A stretch of DNA of 64,000 nucleotides from JBGTFE01 sp049799955 (GTDB lineage: Bacteria; Acidobacteriota; Blastocatellia; Pyrinomonadales; Pyrinomonadaceae): contig JBARIW010000039.1 in assembly GCA_049799955.1 (NCBI GenBank), forward strand, positions 1 through 64,000. Direction: 5' to 3'. The translations under genes were made by a program, and so were the position numbers. Within the stretch, counting starts at the first letter, position 1; the number at the start of each line of letters is the position of its first letter. Shown here in pieces: positions 18,463 through 25,471 of this stretch. Below the pieces are notes generated by a model. That model worked only from the letters and a program-made list of their open reading frames with translations. It had not been told where the DNA came from and did no database searches.

Positions 18463-18608
18463 ATGAGCAAAAAAACTTCTAAAAAAACTCTGTAATAAAA
18501 GCGAACATTAAAGGCGATTTGCAGGAAAAAGATACAGGTGGAAGTGTAAGAAAAAAAGACACGAGCGAAAAAAATGCCAAATCTAAAGAATGGAAACGAC
18601 CGGTGTAA
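18463..18608 (+). pseudogene. Possible small Lys-rich gene split by a frameshift at an A-run
   Basis: ATG 18463 opens MSKKTSKKTL and stops at once. One frame over, immediately after the seven-A run at 18481-18487, an open frame reads KNSVIKANIKGDLQEKDTGG and onward to RPV and a TAA at 18606-18608. One extra A in the run would join them into a hydrophilic protein of about 48 residues. It may be a true frameshift, slippage-dependent expression or a sequencing error. No ribosome site is obvious. The rest of the 18370-18743 spacer holds the terminator and the atpD leader. Confidence 0.35.
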
Positions 18609-18676
18609 TTCGGATTAAGTTATTGAAAATGCCTTATGCCATTTTTCACAAGCGGCTTTGCGTTTCGCTGAAAAAA

Positions 18677-18708
18677 TATGATAATCTTTTTCTTTTGTTA
18701 TCATACCT
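18677..18708 (+). promoter_or_regulatory. Dyad TATGATAA/TTATCATA upstream of atpD
   Basis: An 8-bp perfect inverted repeat with a 13-base T-rich centre sits about 36 bases upstream of the atpD start. It could be an operator or part of the promoter. No match to a known regulator is claimed. Confidence 0.3.
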
Positions 18709-18743
18709 TTTAAGTTATCTATTGAAGGAGCAAGTTATAGAAA

Positions 18744-20261
18744 ATGGCTAATAATGGAAGCGGTCAGCAAATCGGACAAGTCGTACAGATTATCGGTCCG
18801 GTCGTTGACGTGGAATTTTCAAATAATTATTTACCGCCTATTTATCAGGCATTGCGTATTACAAGCGAAGGTTTTGACGTTGAAACGACGGTCGATGTCG
18901 TCGCGGAAGTTCAGCAGCATCTGGGCGAAGGTCGCGTTCGCGCGGTGTCGATGCTGCCGACGGACGGAATGGTTCGCGGAATGAAAGTTATCGATTTGGA
19001 CGGACCAATCAGCGTTCCGGTCGGAACCGCTACGCTCGGACGCGTGATGAACGTTATCGGCGACCCGGTTGACGAGCTCGGTCCGATTAATTCGGATACG
19101 AAATCTTCGATTCACAGACACGCGCCGAGCTTTGACGAGCAGGCGACATCGCTCGAAATGTTCGAAACGGGAATCAAGGTTATCGACCTCGTTCAGCCGT
19201 TTCTGCGCGGCGGAAAAATCGGACTTTTCGGCGGCGCGGGCGTCGGCAAAACGGTTCTGATTATGGAGCTTATCAACAACGTCGCCATCGGAAGCGAAGG
19301 TTTCTCGGTGTTTGCGGGCGTCGGCGAAAGAACGCGCGAAGGAAACGACCTTCTGCGCGAAATGGTCGAATCGAAAGTTATCCGCTACGGCGACGAATTC
19401 AATCATAATATGGAAGAAACCGGCGCATTCGATTTGTCGAAAGTCGATAAAGACCAGATTAAAGATTCGAAAGTATCGCTCGTTTACGGGCAGATGACCG
19501 AACCTCCGGGAGCGCGTCTGCGCGTCGCTTTGAGCGGTTTGACGGTTGCCGAATATTTCCGCGACCAGGGAAACGACGTGCTTTTCTTCGTCGATAATAT
19601 TTTCCGCTTTACGCAGGCAGGCTCGGAAGTATCGGCGCTTCTCGGACGTATGCCGTCGGCGGTAGGTTATCAGCCGACGCTGGCGACGGAAATGGGCGAA
19701 ATGCAGGAACGCATCACTTCGACGAAAACCGGCGCTATCACATCGATTCAAGCCGTTTACGTTCCGGCTGACGATTATACCGACCCTGCGCCGGCGACGA
19801 CGTTCGCGCACCTTGACGCGGTTACGGCGCTTTCGCGTCAAATCGTCGAGCTCGGAATTTATCCGGCGGTCGACCCGCTTTCTTCGAACTCGCGTATTCT
19901 CGACCCGCAGATTGTCGGCGACGACCACTACAACACGGCGCAGTCCGTCAAACGTATTTTGCAGCGTTATAAAGATTTGCAGGATATTATCGCCATTCTC
20001 GGACTCGACGAGCTTTCGGAAGACGATAAACTGACCGTTGCAAGAGCGCGTAAAATTCAGCGTTTCTTCTCGCAGCCGTTCTTCGTCGGTGAACAGTTTA
20101 CCGGCTTGAAAGGCAAATACGTGAAAATTGAGGACACCATCAAAGGTTTCCGCGAAATTCTCGAAGGAAAATGCGACGATATGCCCGAACAGTCGTTCTA
20201 TATGGTCGGCACAATCGAAGAAGCCCGCGAAAAAGCGCAGAAAATGGCGGCAGGCGCTTAA
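18744..20261 (+). CDS. atpD: ATP synthase F1 subunit beta
   Basis: 505 residues. Walker A is GGAGVGKT at 163-170, VGERTREGNDL and the catalytic Glu follow, FVDNIFRFTQAGSEVSALLGRMPS is the Walker B/DELSEED-side signature, and DELSEDDK near 430 corresponds to the DELSEED loop. It is the catalytic subunit of the membrane-bound ATP synthase. GGAG sits at good distance before the ATG. It is followed only by atpC; no alpha, gamma or Fo genes are in the window, so the operon is split. Confidence 0.98.
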   Translation: MANNGSGQQIGQVVQIIGPVVDVEFSNNYLPPIYQALRITSEGFDVETTVDVVAEVQQHLGEGRVRAVSMLPTDGMVRGMKVIDLDGPISVPVGTATLGRVMNVIGDPVDELGPINSDTKSSIHRHAPSFDEQATSLEMFETGIKVIDLVQPFLRGGKIGLFGGAGVGKTVLIMELINNVAIGSEGFSVFAGVGERTREGNDLLREMVESKVIRYGDEFNHNMEETGAFDLSKVDKDQIKDSKVSLVYGQMTEPPGARLRVALSGLTVAEYFRDQGNDVLFFVDNIFRFTQAGSEVSALLGRMPSAVGYQPTLATEMGEMQERITSTKTGAITSIQAVYVPADDYTDPAPATTFAHLDAVTALSRQIVELGIYPAVDPLSSNSRILDPQIVGDDHYNTAQSVKRILQRYKDLQDIIAILGLDELSEDDKLTVARARKIQRFFSQPFFVGEQFTGLKGKYVKIEDTIKGFREILEGKCDDMPEQSFYMVGTIEEAREKAQKMAAGA

Positions 20262-20268
20262 CATTGAA

Positions 20269-20330
20269 CATTTATCATTTATCATTTATCGGTTGATTTT
20301 TGGTAAATGGTAAATGGTAAATGATAAATG
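20269..20330. repeat. Inverted word-array repeat (CATTTATCATTTATC type) in the atpD-atpC spacer
   Basis: The left arm 20269-20292 repeats 'catttat' three times; the right arm 20302-20330 repeats 'ggtaaat' and 'gataaat'. It starts eight bases after the atpD stop and ends six bases before the likely atpC start, leaving no clear Shine-Dalgarno site. Confidence 0.85.
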
Positions 20331-20335
20331 AAATT

Positions 20336-20734
20336 ATGTTGAATTTAGAAATCGTAACACCTGAGAAAAAAGTCTTGAGCGCGCCGGTCGATTCGGTTAC
20401 AGTGCCGACGGCGAGTGGCGAGATTGGGATTTTGACCAATCACGCTCCGCTTATTTCTTCTTTGAAATCGGGGATTTTGTCTTATACGAAAGGCAATACG
20501 ACCGAAAAATTGGTAATTTCCGGCGGTTTTGTCGAAGTCAGCGCGAACAACGTTTCCGTTTTGGCGGACATTGCCGAAGAATCTGAGGAAATCGATACGG
20601 AAGCGGCGCGTTTAGAGCGTGAAGCCGCCGAAAAAATCGTCAGAGATTGGAAGGGAACTGAAGAGGAACTCGAAGCCGAACTGGAAAGACTCGAACGCGC
20701 GCAAGCCCGTTTGCAACTTGCTTCCGGCAAATAA
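20336..20734 (+). CDS. atpC: ATP synthase F1 subunit epsilon
   Basis: 132 residues from ATG 20336 (MLNLEIVTPEKKV); an in-frame ATG at 20321 lies in the repeat and is less likely. The beta-sandwich domain has SVTVPTASGEIGILTNHAPLIS and GFVEVSANNVSVLAD. The C-terminal helix pair is acidic and rich in Glu/Arg. It regulates F1 rotation. Its position directly after atpD matches split atpDC operons of other phyla. Confidence 0.95.
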   Translation: MLNLEIVTPEKKVLSAPVDSVTVPTASGEIGILTNHAPLISSLKSGILSYTKGNTTEKLVISGGFVEVSANNVSVLADIAEESEEIDTEAARLEREAAEKIVRDWKGTEEELEAELERLERAQARLQLASGK

Positions 20735-20757
20735 TCGGGAATTAAATCTTAAACAAA

Positions 20758-20789
20758 AGGCGGTCGTGAATTTAAATTCACGACCGCCT
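20758..20789 (+). terminator. Perfect 32-base palindromic terminator after atpC
   Basis: AGGCGGTCGTGAATTT and its exact reverse complement abut, flanked by AAACAAA before and CTTTAG after. It lies between convergent atpC and the secreted paralogue, so it can serve both strands. Confidence 0.88.
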
Positions 20790-20814
20790 CTTTAGTTTGA
20801 ATAAAGCTCAAACT

Positions 20815-21777
20815 TTATTTCTTTTCGTACCAGAAATCATGTAGGGTCAGATGCTGGATTAAATCTCCGTTTTCGTAAATTACGTCCATATCCATCTGCA
20901 AATCGTAACTGCCTCTGGGCAAGCTGAACTCGCTGTATGGAATAAATACCTGCGCATCTTCATAAACGGTTCTTTCATATCCCGGATTTATGTCAAAATA
21001 TATGGCAACCTGTCCTTCCTTGCTTCGGTAAGTTTTATTATTGGTGTAAAGTTTGTCGCCGTTTTTCTTTTGGAAATAGACACCCAAGTATCCCGGAATG
21101 CCTTTCATATCGACGACCGTGAATTTCGTGTGGACACGCATTCCCTTTTGACCGCCTTGTGTTACATCGTAATCAATCCAGATTTTGCCGAATTCAGCAG
21201 AGGGTTTTCTGCTGTTTTTATTGCCCTGATTATATACAAAATCATGAAAAGTTAAATGACTGACTAATCCGCCTTCTTTGTAAATAACGTCAACGTCCAT
21301 TCTCAAATTGTAGTCGCCGTCGCTTAAATCAAGCTCCGAGTAAGGCATAAAAACCTGATAATCTTCATAGGCAGTAGTCTGATAACCGGGAGTGATTGCT
21401 TTATAAACTGCAACCGTTCCGTCGGCGCTGTCAAATTTATTGTTGTTGTCTTCAAGCGGAGTACCGTCTTTTTCCTGAAAATAAATCGCCATATAACCGT
21501 CCATGCCTTTCATATCAAAAACCTTGAATTTAATATGAATACGCATCCCCTTAACCCCGCCTTCCGTGATGTCGTAATCAAGCCAGATTCGTTCAAATGT
21601 GGCGCTGGGCTCGACAAACGTTTTAGATGTGGTCAGAGTATTACCTTTTTCATTTGCCGGATGTAAAAGATTATTTGCGGCTACAGCCGTTGTTAAAAGA
21701 ACTAAGCCAAGCAAAACAGGGAAAAATTTACGATTTACTTTTTTCACATTTTGCCAAAAATTTACTGCTGATTTCAT
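20815..21777 (-). CDS. Secreted protein with two copies of a beta-type domain (paralogue B)
   Basis: 320 residues from ATG 21775-21777, chosen because AAGGAGCAACA precedes it; the upstream in-frame ATG lies before that ribosome site. The signal peptide ends near VLLTTAVAA. The mature part is two similar units of about 115 residues, each with the frame W-x-DYD-x-T-x-GG-x-KGMR-x-H-x-x-F, DMKG, YFQ, PGY, FxPYSE and DVIY-x-x-G. Bacterial extracellular proteins carry domains of this pattern, but I know no name or function. It is a tandem copy of the next gene with near-identical leader DNA. Confidence 0.75.
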   Translation of the reverse strand: MKSAVNFWQNVKKVNRKFFPVLLGLVLLTTAVAANNLLHPANEKGNTLTTSKTFVEPSATFERIWLDYDITEGGVKGMRIHIKFKVFDMKGMDGYMAIYFQEKDGTPLEDNNNKFDSADGTVAVYKAITPGYQTTAYEDYQVFMPYSELDLSDGDYNLRMDVDVIYKEGGLVSHLTFHDFVYNQGNKNSRKPSAEFGKIWIDYDVTQGGQKGMRVHTKFTVVDMKGIPGYLGVYFQKKNGDKLYTNNKTYRSKEGQVAIYFDINPGYERTVYEDAQVFIPYSEFSLPRGSYDLQMDMDVIYENGDLIQHLTLHDFWYEKK

Positions 21778-21870
21778 TGTTGCTCCTTTTATATTCACAA
21801 ATAGTTTCCGATTTGAAGCGTTAGTGAAAGCTGCTTCAAATCATCTCATTCAAAACAAATCTTATTTGCC

Positions 21871-22857
21871 TTATTTTCTATCAAACCAAAAATCTTCCAT
21901 CGCCATATGCTGGAGAAGGTCGCCGTTTTTATAAACTACGTCTATGTCCATTCTCAAGCTGTGGTTGCCGCGCGGCAGCACCAGATTTAATTGAGAGTAA
22001 GGCAAAAACACCGTCGCGTCTTCATAAACAGTTCGCGGATAACCGGGCGCGATGTCATAATAAACGACTAATTCGCCAACTCTTTTTGCATCTGTACTTC
22101 TATAAAGCCGGTTGCTCGTAATAAGTGTATCGCCGTCTTCTTTCTGGAAGAAAACAGCCAGTCTGCCGTTAACGCCTTTCATATCGACAACCGTAAATTT
22201 GACATGAACGAGCATTCCGCGCTGACCGGACTGCATAACGCCATAATCGACCCAAACTTTATCGAACTCCGCGCTCGGCGTAGAATTCGATTTCGTATCG
22301 CCCTGATTATAGACGAAATCATAATTGGTCAAAAGACTGATACTGCCGCCTTGTTTGTAAATAACGTTGGCGCGGATTTTCAATTTATAATCGCCGTCCT
22401 CCAAATCCAATTCCGAATACGGCATAAAAATATCGAGGTCTTCATAAACCGTCGTCGGATTATAAGCCGGCGTAATTGCCTCGTAAGCGGCAACCGTGCC
22501 TTCGGAACTGTCGAATTCGTTATTATTATCCTTCAAAGACGTGCCGTCCCGGTATTGAAAATAAAGGGCTAGATAACCTTCGATACCCTTCATATTATAA
22601 ACTTCGAAATGCGTGTGGATACGCATTCCTTTGACGCCGCCCTGCGTTACGTCATAATCAATCCACATTCTTTTGAAAGAAGCGGACGGGACGAGAGTGG
22701 TCGGCAGAACAGAAGAGCTTTCGCCCCGGGCTTTTTTCGTCGGAAGAGTAGTATTTGCGGCTACAGCCGTTGTTAAAAGAACCAAACCAAGCAAAACGGG
22801 AAGAAAATTGCGACCTGCCATTTTCACATTTTGCCAAAAATAAACTGCTTGTTTCAT
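21871..22857 (-). CDS. Secreted protein with two copies of a beta-type domain (paralogue A)
   Basis: 328 residues from ATG 22855-22857 with the same AAGGAGCAACA site. The same signal-peptide style (MKQAVYFWQNVKMAGRNFLP, VLLTTAVAA) and the same two-unit plan occur: WIDYDVTQGGVKGMRIHTHF, then WVDYGVMQSGQRGMLVHVKF. The second unit has a small insertion (TDAKRVGELVV). Four copies of one domain thus lie in two adjacent genes, produced by internal and then gene duplication. It is probably periplasmic or extracellular; the ligand is unknown. Confidence 0.75.
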   Translation of the reverse strand: MKQAVYFWQNVKMAGRNFLPVLLGLVLLTTAVAANTTLPTKKARGESSSVLPTTLVPSASFKRMWIDYDVTQGGVKGMRIHTHFEVYNMKGIEGYLALYFQYRDGTSLKDNNNEFDSSEGTVAAYEAITPAYNPTTVYEDLDIFMPYSELDLEDGDYKLKIRANVIYKQGGSISLLTNYDFVYNQGDTKSNSTPSAEFDKVWVDYGVMQSGQRGMLVHVKFTVVDMKGVNGRLAVFFQKEDGDTLITSNRLYRSTDAKRVGELVVYYDIAPGYPRTVYEDATVFLPYSQLNLVLPRGNHSLRMDIDVVYKNGDLLQHMAMEDFWFDRK

Positions 22858-23134
22858 TGTTGCTCCTTTTATATTCACAAATAATTAATAATTTGAAGCG
22901 CTATTAGGATTTATCACGGAAATGCCGTCGATAAATTAACACTAATAACGCTATTCATAATGACGAATTTTATAAAACGCTTTGCTGAAATTATAGGATG
23001 ATTTTTTTAATTAGTTTGACGAAAAACTACTTTGATAACACAAGTTACCCCAATTTAGCATTTTTGACAAATTCTGTGAATAAAAAACCGGCAATTTTCA
23101 AAAAATTTTGAATGGAAAAGGCTTTGGAAACAAA
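22858..23134. other. AT-rich spacer upstream of the secreted paralogues
   Basis: About 280 bases with no open frame or RNA gene that I recognise. It contains the ribosome site for the 22857 start, AT-rich tracts that could be promoter, and on the far side the terminator of the CBS gene. Confidence 0.5.
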
Positions 23135-23171
23135 AAAGACAAACGATGGATTTGACCTGTCGTTTGTCTTT
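23135..23171 (-). terminator. Hairpin terminator after the CBS gene
   Basis: A perfect 12-bp stem, AAAGACAAACGA with TCGTTTGTCTTT, has a 13-base loop and A/T tracts on both sides, 25 bases past the CBS-protein stop. Confidence 0.85.
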
Positions 23172-23196
23172 ATAAATAGAATTAGATTTATATAAC

Positions 23197-23631
23197 CTAT
23201 TGACTTGCCGAAGCTTTTGAGACTTCTTCGACAAGGTCTTCCGCGTCGGATTCGTTGGCTCTGACGGCAATATCAGCTTGCGCGACCATCCCGACGCAGT
23301 TGCCGTTCTCGTCAACTACGGGAATGCGCCTGACCTGATGTTTTTCCATCAAATCGACACAATCCTCGACCGACATATCGGGCGTAGCGGTAACGACGTT
23401 TTTAGTCATAACCGATTTAGCGGTCATATTAAGCGGATTATCGCCTTTCGCCACAGTTCTAATAGTAATATCACGGTCTGTTACGACGCCAATCGGACGC
23501 TTGTGATTATTGCTTTCAACAACGGGAACCGCGCCGCAATCATTGTCCAGCATCATTTTAGCCACGTCCTGCAAATTTGTATCCGACGTACAGCAAACCG
23601 GATTTTCCGTCATAATATCTTTTACCAGCAT
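23197..23631 (-). CDS. CBS-pair protein
   Basis: 144 residues that are almost entirely two CBS motifs: VKDIMTENPVCC ... GVVTDRDI and VMTKNVVTATPDMSVEDCV ... GMVAQADIA. CBS pairs bind adenine nucleotides and act as energy or redox sensors. No catalytic domain is attached. It is monocistronic between two terminators. Confidence 0.9.
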   Translation of the reverse strand: MLVKDIMTENPVCCTSDTNLQDVAKMMLDNDCGAVPVVESNNHKRPIGVVTDRDITIRTVAKGDNPLNMTAKSVMTKNVVTATPDMSVEDCVDLMEKHQVRRIPVVDENGNCVGMVAQADIAVRANESDAEDLVEEVSKASASQ

Positions 23632-23739
23632 TTATTTTTTACTCCTGCATTTCATAAATTTTTTGCCTGTTTGTATGTTTTTCACACATATTTTTATCAG
23701 ACAGGTTTCATTTTCGATTACGGCAAAATTCATACCACT

Positions 23740-23787
23740 AAAAAGTGAATGGTTAAGAAGAATTTTCTTCTTAACCATTCACTTTTT
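23740..23787 (-). terminator. Near-perfect 48-base palindrome after the lamin-tail gene
   Basis: Two 23-base arms with a 2-base loop, read as AAAAAGTGAATGGTTAAGAA and its complement. It lies 21 bases past the stop of the minus-strand lamin-tail gene, with T-rich ends, so it probably terminates that transcript. The wording (AAAAGTGAATGG) also resembles the word-array repeats of this genome. Confidence 0.75.
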
Positions 23788-23808
23788 ACTATTCGGTTTT
23801 TAAGGAAT

Positions 23809-24762
23809 TTACGGTTCAGCCGTAAAATCTGCGTCGCCTATATTATCTTCGAGCGAAACGACACGGGTTGAAGGATTAAAGGTGTATCTTTTGTTTCGAA
23901 CACTAAGCGTATATGTCTGTCCGGTGCCTAAACTGTCGAAGGAATAATAACCGAAGCCGTTTGTTAAAGAAGTCCGCGCTGTGCCGGAACCATCGACTAG
24001 TGTAACGGTTACTTTCGATATTCCGAGACCGTCGGATGAAAGGACTCTGCCGCCGATTGATGCATTCGCGGCTGTCGGAAATATTGCCTGTTGCGGAGAC
24101 GGCGCGCCGGTGGCAAAGTCAGAGTCGTTATTATCAGTATCGAGTCCCGCACCATTTCTTGCAATCGAAGTCGTCGTGCTCGGCGCGGGCGCGCTGTTTC
24201 CGGCTGCTGCCAGCAAAATGCTGCTGCCCGAAGCCGTTCCGCTCGGGTCTTCCGCACAGTTAGCCGTCGCGCCGTAGCTGGCAAAATCGACGATTGAAGC
24301 ATTTCCAGTCGGACAAGCTCCGGTTAAAGCCGTATTGGTATTGACCAGAGCGACTTTAGCGGCGGTTGCAGACATGGCAATCGTTCCGGTTACATTCGGA
24401 GCCGGAAGCGGATTTACGCCGTTTGCGCCGAAAGACTCGGCAATCAGAAACGTGTCGCCCGGACGCAGAACCGTCCCCGCCGGAATCGTCGTTACCTGCC
24501 ATGCTGTTCCGGTCGCCGCAGCGTATTGAACCGACCAGCCGCCGATATTAACCAGACCCGCGCTGATATTTTTAAGCTCGATAAAGTCATTCTGATAAGT
24601 TGAACATCCGGCAGTTCCGCAGCCCGCGCCGCCGTAAACTTCGTTAATAACTACGGTTGAGGAAACCAAAGCTGTAGCGCCTTTGTCCTTTGCCTGAATC
24701 GCAAGGACGCCTGTGAGTGAGAATAAGGCAATCGCAAAAATAGAAAGTAAAAGAAATTTCAT
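23809..24762 (-). CDS. Secreted lamin-tail domain protein with C-terminal regulatory-like module
   Basis: 317 residues. The signal peptide is MKFLLLSIFAIALFSLTGVLA. A lamin-tail (LTD) domain covers about 35-200, with VVINEVYGGAG, FIELKNIS and GGWSVQY. The last 85 residues, from IGGRVLSSDGLGISKVTVTL through FGYYSFDSL to NIGDADFTAEP, form a carboxypeptidase-regulatory-like beta domain. That same module ends the two large secreted proteins on the plus strand nearby. It is likely extracellular; LTD domains are found with surface nucleases and adhesins, but no catalytic domain is here. Confidence 0.85.
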   Translation of the reverse strand: MKFLLLSIFAIALFSLTGVLAIQAKDKGATALVSSTVVINEVYGGAGCGTAGCSTYQNDFIELKNISAGLVNIGGWSVQYAAATGTAWQVTTIPAGTVLRPGDTFLIAESFGANGVNPLPAPNVTGTIAMSATAAKVALVNTNTALTGACPTGNASIVDFASYGATANCAEDPSGTASGSSILLAAAGNSAPAPSTTTSIARNGAGLDTDNNDSDFATGAPSPQQAIFPTAANASIGGRVLSSDGLGISKVTVTLVDGSGTARTSLTNGFGYYSFDSLGTGQTYTLSVRNKRYTFNPSTRVVSLEDNIGDADFTAEP

Positions 24763-24785
24763 GAATTTTTCTCCCTTGAATAAAC

Positions 24786-24951
24786 TTAATCTAACCCAAG
24801 TTGCCAGTTATAAATATTTAAGAAATTTTGCCCGCGAAATACGCGAAAAGGCGCGAAATTTTTACTGATTTCTTTCTTTTTTGGCGTTTTTTCGCGTATT
24901 TCGCGGGCAAATAAAATAATCTTTCATAACTGGCAACTTGGGTTAATCTAA
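24786..24951. mobile_element. MITE-like element with 17-bp inverted ends and 9-bp target duplication
   Basis: CCCAAGTTGCCAGTTAT (24795-24811) and its exact reverse complement (24926-24942) bound a 148-bp element. TTAATCTAA lies directly outside each end (24786-24794 and 24943-24951), as a 9-bp target-site duplication should. A second perfect 22-bp inverted repeat (24828-24849 with 24889-24910; GCCCGCGAAATACGCGAAAA type) is nested inside and is built of iterated CGCGAAA words. There is no room for a transposase. It lies 24 bases upstream of the lamin-tail start. Confidence 0.8.
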
Positions 24952-25158
24952 TAAAATATTTAAATAATACTTAGCCCTAAGCATTAATTATTCAATCAAT
25001 AATCAGTATGCCAGAGAAGAGCGCAAAAAGTGAATCGTAAAATATGAAAAATTCCGTATTTATAAACAAAATTACATATCACCGAACAAAATTTTCCGTA
25101 TCGGACGTTAGCTGCCGATTCAGACAGCGCTATAATATCTTTTTTATTAGCCGGGAGC

Positions 25159-25189
25159 GGAAAAAACGCATGTGTTGCATGCTTTTTCC
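25159..25189. other. Stem-loop upstream of the promoter
   Basis: GGAAAAA-ac-GCATG pairs with CATGC-TTTTTCC across a five-base loop, 13 bases before the -35 box at 25202. It may be an operator or an upstream terminator. The rest of 24952-25201 shows no feature. Confidence 0.35.
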
Positions 25190-25201
25190 ATCAAAACTAT
25201 C

Positions 25202-25230
25202 TTGATAAAATGTTCTAATAATTGTATAGT
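25202..25230 (+). promoter_or_regulatory. Sigma-70 type promoter for the large beta-helix gene
   Basis: TTGATA, 17 bases, TATAGT. Transcription from here would give a leader of about 235 bases before ATG 25472. The leader is AT-rich with no riboswitch that I recognise. Confidence 0.6.
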
Positions 25231-25471
25231 CAAGCAGAAGCAATTTTTATAAGAAATACAGTTTATCGAATGTTTTCCCAATGAGCCTTTCGAGTTGGAA
25301 AACAACGTTTTAGCGATTATTGTTTGGTTTTTGCTGCCATTTCGTTCTCGCTTTTATCGAATAGACAATTTTCTTTTGCATTAATTTTCCGAATCGAGAG
25401 AATTTATCCCGATTGGATTTTCCGCCATTTTACATTTAAGTGCTAATTTTTAATTTCAAGAGGAGTGAAAC

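Noticed and set aside
18831..20285. Long antisense open frame (484 codons) over atpD
   Set aside because: It is the shadow of the strongly biased atpD codons; the composition is Arg/Phe-rich and matches no protein.
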